Part shown: one piece after another, positions 12,155 through 24,220 of the stretch
How the letters are laid out: each line of letters starts with the position of its first letter
How positions within the stretch are numbered: the stretch's first letter is position 1
DNA from: Stichopus chloronotus
Lineage: Eukaryota > Echinodermata > Holothuroidea > Aspidochirotida > Stichopodidae
Assembly: GCA_021234535.1 (NCBI GenBank)
Contig: CM037835.1
Location: 8,370,001-8,434,000, forward strand
DNA: 64,000 nt
Reading direction: 5' to 3'
Notes under the pieces: generated by a model
What the model was told of the DNA's origin: nothing
Databases searched by the model: none
The model's input: the letters and a program-made list of their open reading frames with translations, nothing else
Program-made: the position numbers and the translations under genes

Positions 12155-13000
12155 TGTTAAGTATAGGTCACTGATATTTGGGATTCGCTACACTGTTTCG
12201 TATACTTTCGATTCGAATAGATTCTACTATCCTCCATCTCTCAGCTTTCCTATCACCATCCATACTAACCCCCAATTTCGAAAGCCATGGAGGACAAGTC
12301 ATTTCAAGATTTTGTTTTGACTGTCTGCAGGTAGTTCCAGTTAGGAGATGATCATAAGACAAACACACACAGACATGATAATTGACTATGCGATCTCGCC
12401 ATATTCAGTGACGTCACAAAAGAGCGGCACGTGAATAGTTGCCTGGGAAAGTCATGTTACGGGCGTTTTCTCTTTCTCATTCACTTGATCAAAAAAGAAA
12501 AAAAAAGGAGGATTTGAAACAAACATACTTACAACTTGTCAAACGGTTGCCACACAAATTGTACAATTGCTTTTTGAACTTGAATTATACTTTTCGTTAA
12601 TTCTCGTCACAACCTGTTTCTTTTTCGTCTCTTCCAGTATTGACATTAAATGCATGATTGGGTTACCTTAGAAATTCTTTCACCACCAGCTTCGAGAGAT
12701 TGAATTAACAATGTACTCCGAAAAAGGAAGCAAAAAAGTATGTTTTAACAGCTTTACATATCAAAGATCTTTTTTTGTACTTTGTTCTGATTAAAAATAA
12801 AATTATAAAAAAAATATGATAAAAATAGCTAAAAGTAGGATCTTTACGGAACGAACCCACGTCAGCAGTTACTTGAAAGTAACAGAATATCATAAATAGC
12901 AAACCTTTTCACTAAATCTCAAATTACAAATTAGTTAAGATCATGCATAGTAATGGAGGTGGAAATGCAGTGAGTATTTCATGCAATTTGAATATGAAAC
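12155..13000 (+). repeat. Direct duplication, copy 2
   Basis: This is the second copy of the block at 10560-11580, offset by about 1.3-1.6 kb because of indels. No open frame is conserved between copies, so it is non-coding duplication, possibly an old transposon interior. Confidence 0.8.
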
Positions 13001-13446
13001 ATTGGCATGGTTTAGACATGCTTTAAATTTAACGTTAAAACATTGAAAGTCAAGTAAACTTGAGGCCAACACGTGCTTAGTGCATTTTATGGGGGGGGGG
13101 GGGCGAGGGGCGAATACGTTTTTATGCTTTTAAAGCTCAACACGACATATGTATATACTTCAAGGCTCCGTCGCACCAGCCTGCAAACTCCATTCCTTGT
13201 TCATTAACAAAAAATATGTAAATGCAACCTCCACCTGTTTGCGTTCATTCGCGACTGTGACACCTCAAAATTGCTTCAAGCTCATTGTTCAGTAGACGAG
13301 AATGAGACAAATATAAATTCATCGAAATGAAGCACCTTGCTATTATTCATTTTTGTTTCTTTTTTTTTTTGGTATAACTTACAAAACAATTATTTGATGG
13401 CTTGTTTTCTTAGGACTGGCCACCTCGTATCATAATCCTTTAATTT

Positions 13447-14107
13447 GTGAAAATAGCTTTTATAATTGTTAAACCATTCAGTGTCACCGATAAATATCTG
13501 CAAAAGCGTCATCTCCTCAAAAACTTATGCATGTGATGAGTAACGGAAGATGCATCATTTGAATTTTGAAAAGTTTGGGTAAACGAATTATTGTTAAGCA
13601 TCAAATAACTGAGTTTCTATCTGTGAGAAACTTATTTTTTGGAAAAAAAGACTACTGTCCTCCCTTATTTTGAATAATCTATCATTCTGCATCCACAAAC
13701 ATTTGTTTTAAAAATATGAATGCTTTCTGTAGAACAAACGCCTTATTTCCCTTTAAAGGGAATTAGGGCGTTTAGAATACACCACCATGACATGCAAAGA
13801 AAATAGCTTTAATCATTGTTAAACCATTCAGTCTCATCAATAAACATCTACCAAAGCTTCATCTCCTCAAAAACTTATGCATGTGATGAGTGACGGAAGA
13901 TGCATCATTTGAATTTTGAAAAGTTTGGGTAAACAAATTAGTGTTGAGCAACAAATAACTGAATTTCGATCTGTGAGGAACTTATTTCTTGAAAAGAAGG
14001 CTACAGTCCTTACTTATTTTGATTGATCTATCATTGTACGTCCACAAACATTGGTTTCCAAAATATGGATGTTTTCTCTAAAACAAACGCCCTGTTTCCC
14101 TTTAAGT
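13447..14107 (+). repeat. Tandem duplication of a ~315-bp block
   Basis: 13447-13763 and 13797-14107 match closely, including the shared 20-mers CTCAAAAACTTATGCATGTG and GCATCATTTGAATTTTGAAA. Neither copy has a coding frame. Confidence 0.85.
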
Positions 14108-14576
14108 GTAGCATGGGAACGATCAATGAACCTCCTTTACAGTTTCTCATATTATAACGCAGCGTTATAGTCAAACTAATCCGTGTAGATGACAAAAAAT
14201 CATGAACAGAGATCATTTACATTTTGAACTTTGAATGAATCGATTGAAATGTCCAGAAAGAAGTATCTTTTAGTTGAAGGACATGAGCATCGTCACCAAA
14301 CTGAAAATGCTGAATTGGTAATGGCGTTTTGTGGAACAAATCTCTGTTCAGCACCCCATACAGAATTTTATATGAAAGGTCTTCTAATTTATAAACTGCA
14401 GACACAATAATACTCGGCTGAACACAGTTTCTTAAAATTCGATGAGTTAACAACTTTTGTTTTTGAAATTGAGGATGTTCATCTCAAACTTATACCATTT
14501 CATGAATCACTGACAGCGGATTACATCGAACAGAACTGATCAGTCCTTGCACTTTTAGCGTGACAAATCACTTTTG

Positions 14577-14693
14577 GAGTGAAATTAGGGATGGCTCGAT
14601 ATTTAGAGTGAAAAATACTCGAAAAAGAGTCATTCTTATCGTTTTAGAATGAATATTCAGTCTTAATTTGCATAGTCGTCCCTAATTTCACTC
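14577..14693. mobile_element. Small MITE with 15-bp inverted ends
   Basis: GAGTGAAATTAGGGA at the left is inverted at the right as TCCCTAATTTCACTC. The interior is 87 bp and has repeated GAGTGAAA/GAGTCATT-like words. Target duplication not resolved. Confidence 0.55.
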
Positions 14694-14709
14694 TTTGGAA
14701 TTTGGAGTT

Positions 14710-15690
14710 CTATATTTGTTTCTGTGGTACACATGATATACCAGAAACAGACTACACTCTAGTATAATTTGAACGTTTAGGTAGAATTATGTCAATGTCA
14801 GTTTGTAGAAAGTCTGATCTGTGTCCAATATCCTAAGTGATTTATCCATGATACCATATCTTAAAGACAAGTTGTCATGCAAGGGACCAGAAATCACCAC
14901 AAACAGTGCATGTGAGGTAACAAAAGCTGGATTAGAATTCGGGATTAGAATTCTCACCATGAATTAAGGGAGAAAAAAAAAGTGGTGAACAGCATAAATC
15001 TTTGCTGGAATATACCTTTTATCAGTAACGATCGATCCTATACTCTACCGTACTATTTGGTATATTTTAATTTTCTAATGCATGGATCAATTCCCCCAAC
15101 ACACTCTTTTCACTGACTTAATTCTGTACACATGTGCAGTATAAACAATTGACCTAAAAATCTTCTTGTTTTTTATCCATATTGTTGGATTACTGGACAC
15201 GGCTTTGGCTGGACCGAGAGGATAAAACTCCAGAATCTCTACTCAAACATAGTCGGTATATCGTTTTCATTACTTCTTTATCTTACCTTTACTAGTTAAT
15301 GGAGACGATTATAAACAAATAGGAATTTTATTTTGAAATTTCCACTTGACTAACAAAAGGAACAAATCTCAGAGAAAAAAGTGCATACTCCTGAGACACT
15401 TCGTCATTCACATTGGGTCACATTGATTCACGACAGGAAAAAGAGCAAACTTTATCATTAGGGGTGTTCCTCTCCTCTTTGTGACACTTTTATTGCTGTA
15501 TCTGAGAGCTTTAGTTGCAAGATTGTGTCGAAATTTTGCCTCTTTATACATCAGATTTATGTGCTGAATATAACCTAATTGTAATTCTATCAAAAAGCAG
15601 TGGCCCCTAGTAAAAACCTTTGCCTCCCAGGTGCCCTACCCCACTCAACTGAAGTGATCTGAAAAATGTATACATATATATGACTATTCC
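14710..15690. other. Non-coding stretch
   Basis: No exon or RNA gene recognised. Simple AT-rich sequence. Confidence 0.5.
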
Positions 15691-15726
15691 CTGTTGGTAT
15701 TTACATCTTTCTATTCTAGGAAGTCC

Positions 15727-15965
15727 ACGAGACTTAATTTTTCACCCAGAGATATGATAAAATCTCAGAGTTTCCCGGCTACGCCCCCTGAACCCCAACA
15801 AATTTTGCCCCTGGATCCCGCAAGGGGTCGTAAGCTTTCATATTTGAAGTATACTACCCTGAGACTTAATTTTTCACCCAGAAATGAATATGCTAAAGAC
15901 TCTCGTGAAACCCCAGAGTGGTCTTGCCCATGGACCCCATGTGAGGGTCCTAAGTTCTCATCCTG
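15727..15965 (+). repeat. Two-unit repeat with CCC-rich core
   Basis: GAGACTTAATTTTTCACCCAGA occurs at about 15728 and 15860. Each is followed by a CCCC-rich core and then a GGGTCNTAAG word. It resembles a dispersed marine-invertebrate repeat. The frame running through both is not a gene. Confidence 0.6.
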
Positions 15966-15989
15966 TCAACTCAGAGGAGAGGAATAGCC

Positions 15990-17750
15990 GAAATAATTGA
16001 AATCGTTTGGATTTTGATCCTCGCCCCAATAGTGCGGCAAAAGTCCACACCTCCCAAGTCAGTCGGGGAAAATCTCTCAGCCGGGAGATCTAAGGGCTGA
16101 AGATAGAGGAAAAGTTCGAAAAACACACTGAATACTCAAATTTCTCAATATTGAGAGTGTTTTTCATTGACTTGGTCTCTTCCCAAAGGATCTGACTCAG
16201 ATCCCCAGAAAACTCAGAAAAATTAATAACTCAGAAGACTATATTTGGCCTATGATACACGCAGGTGTTCCTGCTATCATCAATTTTCCTTCAACCGTTG
16301 AGCCTCCTTAAAAGCTTTAAAAATTTGTGCGGTTAACTTTCGCTTTCATTGAGAGATTTTAAATCACCCCAGCAGCCTTCTTGACTGGACTCGTGATTCT
16401 AAACGTCATACCATAAAAAACATGAAAACTAACTGCAGTTAGGACCAATTAACGTCTGTCCTGTCACTTTACATTTCTCGGGCTTCCGGGGACTTCGCCA
16501 CGTGGCGCCCCACGTGGGTTCTGGACGCCCCGCGTTCTTACTGGCCCTTCGTGACCGTGGTGCACTAAGGTGATTCTCTTCTGTATCAGTCTGGGAATCA
16601 CAGGTTATACCTCAATCCCCCGAAGTACTGCACACGTCACTGCCACTGCCCCTACCAATGCCCCACTCCTAAAATCAGTTGCGGAGGGGAAAATGTTGGA
16701 TGGACCTTGTGGATAAGGCCTAATAACAGTGGACGCTAAAGAAAGAGAATGCATACGCTAATTCCTTAGAATTCTTGTGTCATCTCAACTAAGACGATCT
16801 GTACTCCGATTTTTCTTGGATTTTTTATTAAGTCAGAAATTGCAGACATGATATGTCTTTTTCGCGGAAGGTTACATTCAGCTTAAAACGCTCGGGGTGA
16901 GAGGGCTTGGGGGAGGGTGCCTCTGCCGGCAAATATGGGAGACTTGTAAAGTCCAACATTTTTCTTGAATGCTTGGCGTCAACCGATGTGGCGCTCCTAT
17001 TCGATAGCACCAAATGTGCCATTTTCATATGTTGGACCAACCTTTAAAAAATCCTAGATACGCCCTGAATGAAAATTAATGAAATACCTGATGCATACAT
17101 GTCAACACAATTAACTTATGTTACAGCTGACACTGAACTATAGAGGCCTGTCGACGTGTCTCTCTTGGAACTGAGTAGTTCCTATACTCTATGTTTTCTT
17201 TAGCTAAGGTTCTTGTACCTCCCACTTTAACTCAACCCTGTGCAACGGGTATTTTACAAGGGGTTCAGCCCGGTTGACGGGCTGTGCTGCATTGACTCCT
17301 GCCTGTGGTGGGGTATATTACTCCAAACCAACAGTTACGATTACGTAAGATTACCGAATTCAATACCGTATCAAACTTACATTATAATTTTCCGATGGGT
17401 CCTTCATATTCCTAAGTAAAGCCCCCGACTAAAAAACTTAAAGAGCTTTACGCACAGTTACGTAATACAACGTAATATTAGGGGGGGGGGGTGCCTGCCG
17501 CATTTTCCGTGGAATTCTCTTAACCATGTATTAAGTTGACATGATGTCACGCACTAAGCAATCGGAAAATCCTAAAAATTACACTTTTTCAGGTAATTCA
17601 TATGGAAATAGCATAGCATAGATAAATTCTGGTACTGAGAGAGCACTCTACCATAGAATGCACTCGAGGACCAGCACTCGGGGACCTATATAGGACAGAG
17701 CTCTTTGTCTGCATCGTCTAGTGTGAATAACGGAGAGGCATATTTCTTGA
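15990..17750. other. Non-coding stretch with GC-rich E-box pair
   Basis: No gene seen. At 16498-16517, CCACGTGG is repeated with a 4-bp spacer. There is a G run at 17481-17491. Short fragments of CCC-rich dispersed repeats occur throughout. Confidence 0.5.
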
Positions 17751-17754
17751 TTAT

Positions 17755-18095
17755 TTCCTTGTAACTGAAACGAACAGCCGGGTATAGGTTTTGCCGATAC
17801 TTATCGAGTCTCCTTTCAAACATTGCTACATGTAGGTGCACTAAAAATGCTCGCTGGGAGGTTGTTCCAGGTGCCCACGACTCTGTATGTGAAAATGTTT
17901 TTGCTTGCGTTTAACATTGAGCTCCTTCTACAAATTTTATACTGATGTCCACATGTAAGACAGTCCTGTACGATATAAACTTAAATCATATCTCCCCTCA
18001 GCCGGCGATAACTCAGGGTAGGCAAATCTAAGATTTCCAGCCTCTGTTCATATGTTAATCCAGGAATTGACTTTGTAGCTCACCGTTGCATATTT
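17755..18095 (-). mobile_element. LINE reverse transcriptase C-terminal fragment
   Basis: The minus-strand translation reads EQRLEILDLPTLSYRRLRGD, then a stop, and later KNIFTYRVVGTWNNLPASIF. These are the diagnostic C-terminal blocks of CR1/L2/Jockey-like LINE proteins (ERL..L.L..L..RR.RGD and R...WN.LP..). Several stops make it inactive. A TTAA MITE is inserted directly beside it. Confidence 0.8.
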
Positions 18096-18118
18096 TCTAT
18101 AACGTCGATATGCTTTAA

Positions 18119-18679
18119 AGGACGTGTGACATGCTTCCAAAAAAGAGCTTCCTTCATGCAAACATTACAAAGTAAAACCCTCAGTGAAAATCCGTGGGAA
18201 TTTTGTTTATATCTATTACCGTTTTTGCGATATGACTTTTCAAAGTTTGAAGAAAATGCAAAACAGATGACGTGGAGTGTTGCACAGTGTCAGTTTTTCT
18301 TTTGTTAATCCTATATATCTTGCCTCTTAATTACTTAATTACTGAGTTTCACATTGGTGCGTGATATCGATATTTTTGAAGGAGAAAACACATGCTTCCA
18401 AAATAAAACCCTCTGGGCATATAAAATTCTCAAATGACCTTGAAATAAAGGTTACATAAACAAAGGATTAACATAAGACATATCCTGGGAGTCCCTCTCC
18501 TGACATCACAAATTTGCATATTTAGCCAATGTTTATTCATGACACAGCTGTGAGACACTAATTTACCTGTAAATTTGTCAATTTTTGACGGAATTTGACC
18601 CAATTTGTGGCTATTTTCAACATTTTGAATGCCTAATGCACCCAATACCTCAAAATGTCATTTTCATGTCACCAGACCT
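18119..18679. mobile_element. TTAA-flanked MITE (561 bp)
   Basis: The left end is TTAA|AGGACGTGTGACATG and the right end is CATGTCACCAGACCT|TTAA. The inverted ends differ at a few positions. The internal word ACATGCTTCCAAAA is repeated. TTAA flanks suggest piggyBac-type mobilisation. Confidence 0.65.
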
Positions 18680-18689
18680 TTAAAAAATT

Positions 18690-20130
18690 TAATTTATGTA
18701 AGAAACTTATCTCAAGTGACGTTCACAAGGCGAGGCGGAATGCCTTCCACCTTCGCGGCTACTTGGAGAAAATGAACAACACGTGGATCGGGAACAAAAA
18801 GAAAATGAATCAACTGGCATAAACGATATTGCTAGGAAAAAAGAAAAAATAGATTGATCAAAAGTAGTCAGTGATTGCCGTGAAATGTTTTCTTCAACTG
18901 ATTTCAGTTGAATTGAACGTCTATATAGACTATTTTACAGGGATTAACTTTCTACAACCTTTGGGAGAAACGTCATTAATCCAAGAAACCCTGACAGTGC
19001 CATTTCCAGGAGCTTACCTACAGAGCCTGTGGAGGGGGAGGGACGATTTTTGGCAATGTAGGAGGCATTTTTATCCTTCAATTTTCTGGTAACGCTGGAC
19101 GCCAACCGACGGTGACGCTACGCTTTTTTTAATTTCATTCCCGCCCCCTACCACCCACGACACCCAAGCACACTGTATTTCCTTATACTGTAATTTTGAT
19201 TAAAATGATCCACCGTGATTGATAAGGCCCCCTCATTCATGTGCCGTTACCCCCCCCCCCTCCAAAAACAAAATATGTCCCTGGTCGGTCACGTATGGCT
19301 TAGGTGTATTATGCTGTAAAACACGTACTGTTAGATCATTACCTCAACATTATTATCTTTATCAGTTTGCTTACTTACAGGGGTCAATATGCAACATGCG
19401 CCACAATATTACGTTGATTGTGTTAATTTTCATAATGTAAAGTTTGTAAAAATAGACTATATCCAACCATTCTACTCAGTAAAGGACTGGTCATACTTGA
19501 CCATTTCGCCTCTCCTTATAATTCTAAAAATTTTCCCTCCTTTTCCCATGTCCGTCGGGGAAATGGGTACTCCACAAAATCTGGTCCCTTGGTCCCTACA
19601 CCCATCAAACCCCACGCACGCCACTGCTTATCTGGCAGTAAAAAGTACCGGTACCTTAATCTTACTATTTTTTTTTTCTATTTTAATCAATTTAGAACTT
19701 ACTCTCAGTGAGCATAGTATAAGGACGACAAAGCAGAGTATAGGGGGAAATGTTTTTGGTGGAGACAGAATTGTTACATTTTTAAACAAAGGTTTCGCGG
19801 ACAGTTGGAGGGGGGGGGGGGAGTGGGAGGCGGATACCCCCTTAGCCACATTTTCGTTATTTTTTATATTGTTATAATGTTGGTGGTATTCCCCATTTTA
19901 ACCTTCAGACCTAAAGTTTTCGGTATTAAAGGTTTCTGGTTTCCCCCCTTTCCACACATCACCGTACTGAAAAATGATGACACAAATTGTGAGAAAACGA
20001 CCTAGTGTGTATTCAGAACGCAGTGCTAACCTGCTAATGTAATACCTTGCAGAAATACAGAGTCACTGCCACAAAAAGTTTATTCCATTCCAATGAGGTT
20101 GACATTCCTTGTCATTACACTTTTTATTAA
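18690..20130. other. Non-coding stretch, dispersed repeat fragments
   Basis: No exon recognised. It holds a C run at 19249-19260, a G run at 19810-19821, and decayed dispersed elements with GCC/CCC-rich cores. Confidence 0.5.
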
Positions 20131-20162
20131 CCCTCTATTTTCTGTATGTTAAACAGGTGACA

Positions 20163-20222
20163 ATGAACGTTTGGAATTCCTTGCTCTTCTTCGTCGTCTT
20201 GAGTTATACTGCAGTGCTCGCG
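20163..20222 (+). CDS. First coding exon: signal peptide (gene B)
   Basis: ATG opens MNVWNSLLFFVVLSYTAVLA, a good secretory signal with a VLA end, followed at once by a consensus donor GTAAGT (phase 0). The context AAACAG|GTGACAATG suggests a 5'UTR exon start at the AG. The sequence around the ATG and the donor closely resembles the signal exon at 49244, so the two look like paralogous first exons. No following exon could be placed with confidence; a transposon unit fills the next 8 kb. It may be a live gene with a huge intron or an orphan remnant. Confidence 0.45.
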
Positions 20223-21046
20223 GTAAGTCTCTCCTAGTTATTTACGTAGCAACAACAACAACAGCAACAAAAAAACAGAAAATTCACTTTCTTTTCGGGA
20301 CACATCGTTAGACGGCAGGACAAATACCATTTACCTTAAGCACTAGTGAGTCACACGCTTGTACAATTTTGTCACAGCTTTACGTCTGATTAGTTTTCTA
20401 CGTTGAATTGCTTGTCATCCGTACAACTTTTTGTAAAGCGTTGATGTTATTTCATTTAAATTGCATAATGTCCGTGTTTATAGCAAAAATCACAATTCCT
20501 TTCAAACATAGGTCAGGAAGCTGATACTCCTGCTTACATCTCAAATTTCCCGCCATCTTCGAGACCTGCATGATGCAGTGTTTGACGCACAGGACAAGGG
20601 CAATTATATTTTTGGCACAAAAAATCGCCCACACTGGGCAGTTGGTAGGTCTTGATTGGCCACAGCCATACAATAAGGGCCTTAACTATCAAACTTTTAC
20701 ACATCTCCGGTCCATTGAAGTCCTATCCTTTTGCCACTGGTCGATGGCCACTGGAGTCGGTAAGAAGCCGACCAAAGTCGCTGGCGGGTCGCTATATATG
20801 ATATCTTACTGGGGTAACAGTATCTATGGACTATGTCACTATTAAGGAGCATTGTTTGCTATGTACAGACCTCTAACACCTGTCACTGTACAAATGCCAG
20901 GCTTATTCACTTGTGAAGTAACTCAAGTACTGTATTGGACTATTTTATTTTAGATGGGCCACTTTGTTTCAAGACAAGTGCAGGCTACTGTTCAACACTG
21001 ATGTTCATCTAGAAGCCTTACACGAACGTTACTGACAATCTGGAAG

Positions 21047-23390
21047 ATGGATTTAACATGTTTTAAGTGTGGAAAAGTTGTCACGGACACCAGACAATTA
21101 GCTTTACATTTGCGGGTTATTCATGCAATAAAACCTACGTTTGGTTTGAAAGATTGGTATGTGGTCAACAAGGCTGCATGAAAACATTTAGTTTAATGAA
21201 TTCTTATATGAGGCACATAAGAATTCAACACCGTTGTGAACAACTAGGTGAACTACCACACTGGTCAAACTGAAAACAATCCCTGGTGATGAAAATTGTG
21301 GTGATGAAAATCCTGCTGATGACAACAATCTACTTGATGAAAATATTCAGGATGATGAAAATGATGGAAACTGGTGATGTTCTTGAAAATTTGGTAGGGG
21401 AAGAAGAGGACTACTTCGAAAACTTTAATGAAGATACATTGAAAGCACTTGCTGTTTCTTTGCTATTTAAGCTAAGAGCATCTTTTCTTCCATTTTCTGC
21501 CATTCAGGTTGTGATGAATGGAATGAAAAATATGTTTCAAGACACGCTTTCATCACTGAAGCACAACATGCTTTCTGTGCTTAGCAATTATGGGGTCGAC
21601 AAGGATGCGGAGGATGTGCAGGAGCTTTGTGGGAAATTTTCTCGTTTCGAAAATCCATTTTCAGGTACTGAGACATCAGAGCAGCAGACCAACTACATGA
21701 AAGAAAATCTTATGTTGGTGGTACCTGACAGAGATTGCTCTGGGTACTAGGATTGATCAGCAGGTTGACAGGAAATCAGGACAAATTATTCAAAATTTGG
21801 TGACAGAGATTTCAATATATTCCAGTTTTGGATGTCCTTTAAACTTGTTCTCAATAATCAAGCAATTACTGAGTTCATTGACAGTGAAGCGCATTGCGCA
21901 GAAGGGTATCTTAGAGGTTACCAGGATGGAGAGCAATACAGGTAGCTGGGTATATTCAAAGAGTATCCACATGCATTAGGTTTTCAGCTTTTTTATGATG
22001 ATGTAGAAGTGTGCAATCCAATTGGCAGTAAAGCTGGTAATCCACAAACTTGGCATGTTTCACTACTCTATCCAAAACCTTCCAAAGCATTTAAACTCGA
22101 CAATGCAAAATTTTCATCTTCTTGCTGTATGCTTTGCTGCTGACTTGAAAAAGTATGGGTTTGACAAAATCTTGCATCCATTCATTAGGGAAATGAAGCA
22201 ACTGGAAAGTGATGAAGGTGTTCATGTGCAACTTAATGACAGACTTGTGAAAATACATGGCAGTTTAGTTTCATTTAGTGGAGACTCATTAGCAGCCCAT
22301 GATTTACTAGGATTCATGAGTCCATCAGCTAATAGGTTATGTAAGTTGTGCAAAGCAACCGGTGAAGACATGCAAATTCATTTTTTGGAAGAAGATTTTG
22401 AGCAGAGAACTCCTGATGATCATGATGAATGCGCAGAAGACGCCCTGCAGAGATATCATGGAGACCCACCCTCTGGAGTAAGAAGGCCATGTGCCTTGAA
22501 TGTCTTGAGAAGTTTTCATATAACCAACTATAACATGGACATCATGCATGATATGCTTGAGGGCATCTGTCCATATGAGATTCAGTTGGTACTGCATCGA
22601 CTTATTTTGATAGATCGCTTCATTACCCTTAGTGAGATGAACCAGCGATTGAAGTCTTTCCATTATTCTTTCAATGACAAAAAAGCAAACCGTCTGCCAT
22701 ACTGCCCGAGCGGTTACGGAATATTACTGACCATAAAATAGGGCAAAAAGCCTCTCATATGTGGTGTCTGATTCGAATGTTGCCTCTTCTCATTGGTGAT
22801 CGTGTTCCTCATGACAATGTGTACTACAAGTTAATTTTGTTGCTTCTTCAGTGTATGGATATTATATATGCTCCAGTGGTAGCAGTGTCACACACAGTGT
22901 ACTTAAAACATCTAATTTGTGATCATCACAACCATTTTGCTTCAATTTTCCCAGCATCATATGGTACATTATCCAAATTGTATCAGAATGTGTGGTCCCT
23001 TGACATCTATGCAGTGTCTCAAGTATGAAATGAAACATGCATTCAGCAAGAAGTTAGCTACCATAAACTGCAATTCTAAGAATATTTGCAAGTCAGCTGC
23101 ATGTAAGCATCAAATTTGGCAGTGTATTGTTTGGTCAGGAAATGGGCTAATGAGAGATTTTGAATGTTTGCGGGGGGGGGGGGGGAGGCACTATGAGATT
23201 AACATCTACACCAAAAAGGCGCATGCTTCATCCTAATCCCTCGATTGTGAAATCATCTTCATCGGTCGATATCGTGTTGGTAAGAAATACTGATTTTCAT
23301 GAGTCTAAAATTATTGTTGACAAAAGACATGGAAGTGTTATAAAGGAGAACAGTTTACTATTGTCATCATGGCAAAGATAGCAATGGGAT
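21047..23390 (+). pseudogene. C2H2 zinc-finger transposase-like protein, frameshifted
   Basis: ATG at 21047 starts MDLTCFKCGKVVTDTRQLAL and continues HLRVIH (finger 1: C-x2-C, H-x4-H). After a frameshift comes LVCGQQGCMKTFSLMNSYMR and HIRIQH (finger 2: C-x4-C-x12-H-x4-H). An acidic DEN-rich linker follows, then blocks shared with a multicopy fish and invertebrate protein family: KLGMFHYSIQNLPKHLNST, KKYGFDKILHPFIREMK, VSFSGDSLAAHDLLGFMSPS with LCKLC, and NMDIMHDMLEGICPYEIQLV. The D..MHD.LEG block resembles the conserved D-x-MH of CACTA transposases (inference). Frame changes lie near 21160, 21380, 21740, 21830, 21950, 22710 and 22990, and at a 14-G tract (23172-23185). The C-terminal block is KHAFSKKLATINCNSKNICK. 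It is inactive as it stands. Confidence 0.75.
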
Positions 23391-23399
23391 AAATGCTAA

Positions 23400-24220
23400 T
23401 GTTAAGTAGATTAAGTGTTCTACGTAAACAGTGACAATAAGGACATTGAAAAAAATGTGTGTGAAAAAAATGTGAGTATGACAGTGAGCTAATGTAAGTT
23501 GCATTATACTCTTGCTTTTTCATTTACTGGTAATGTCTAGTTAAAGGTTTGTGACCTTTTAACCAGAACCACATTATACAGATGACTCTATTTTAGCCTT
23601 TCCAGCCATACAATCTGAAAAGGTAATGGAAGGACCATTCAGAGGGAGAAAAGGTTGATGACCACTTAGCAAAAGGTGGGGCACCTTCAAGCCAGCAAAG
23701 ACGAACTTTGGTGCGATTAGCTGTGGCCTGCATGGTCGATAATAATGGTTTGTACGTACATTTCCATTATTGTTACTCAACCATTAACATACATTAAATA
23801 TTAGGAGCAAGTCAGTTAATGGCAAGAAATTAGTGTCTGCCATTCGAGTTCAGAGAGGAAAGTAATGAATAAAGGCTAAGGAGAATACACAATATTGAGA
23901 AGGTAAATGTTAAGAAAGATGGTAGACACTGTATAGTGGGTAATTTTTCACAAGGGAAATTTCCTGATTTACATTATTATCGAGGGCATTATGAAGGTAT
24001 GCTTTGTCAGCCTATAGTGCATCTCAGTTGTAGATATGAGAGGGTTCAGGGAAGGGGGGGGGGGGGAGTAGATTGATATTAAAAAAGCTTCAGGTAGTCC
24101 ATGACACATTTTTTCTAGTATGTCAAGTTTAATCTTAGAGGATGCTTTGAGCCTAGAATTATTACAGGATCTTTAATATATATGCCTAACTTTGCACATG
24201 CACATCATTTCTGTACGCAG
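23400..24220. other. Spacer between the two transposon genes
   Basis: No exon identified, though N-terminal exons of the SAMD3-like gene may hide here. There is a G run at 24054-24066. Confidence 0.4.

Noticed and set aside
20503..20645. Open phase-0 stretch VRKLILLLTSQ... after a TAG|GTCAGG acceptor, as exon 2 of gene B
   Set aside because: Frame-compatible and superficially like the VRQSLEEL exon, but no nucleotide similarity and no good donor; the region more likely belongs to the transposon flank.
22337..22663. 108-codon minus-strand frame
   Set aside because: It is the shadow of the transposase coding strand.
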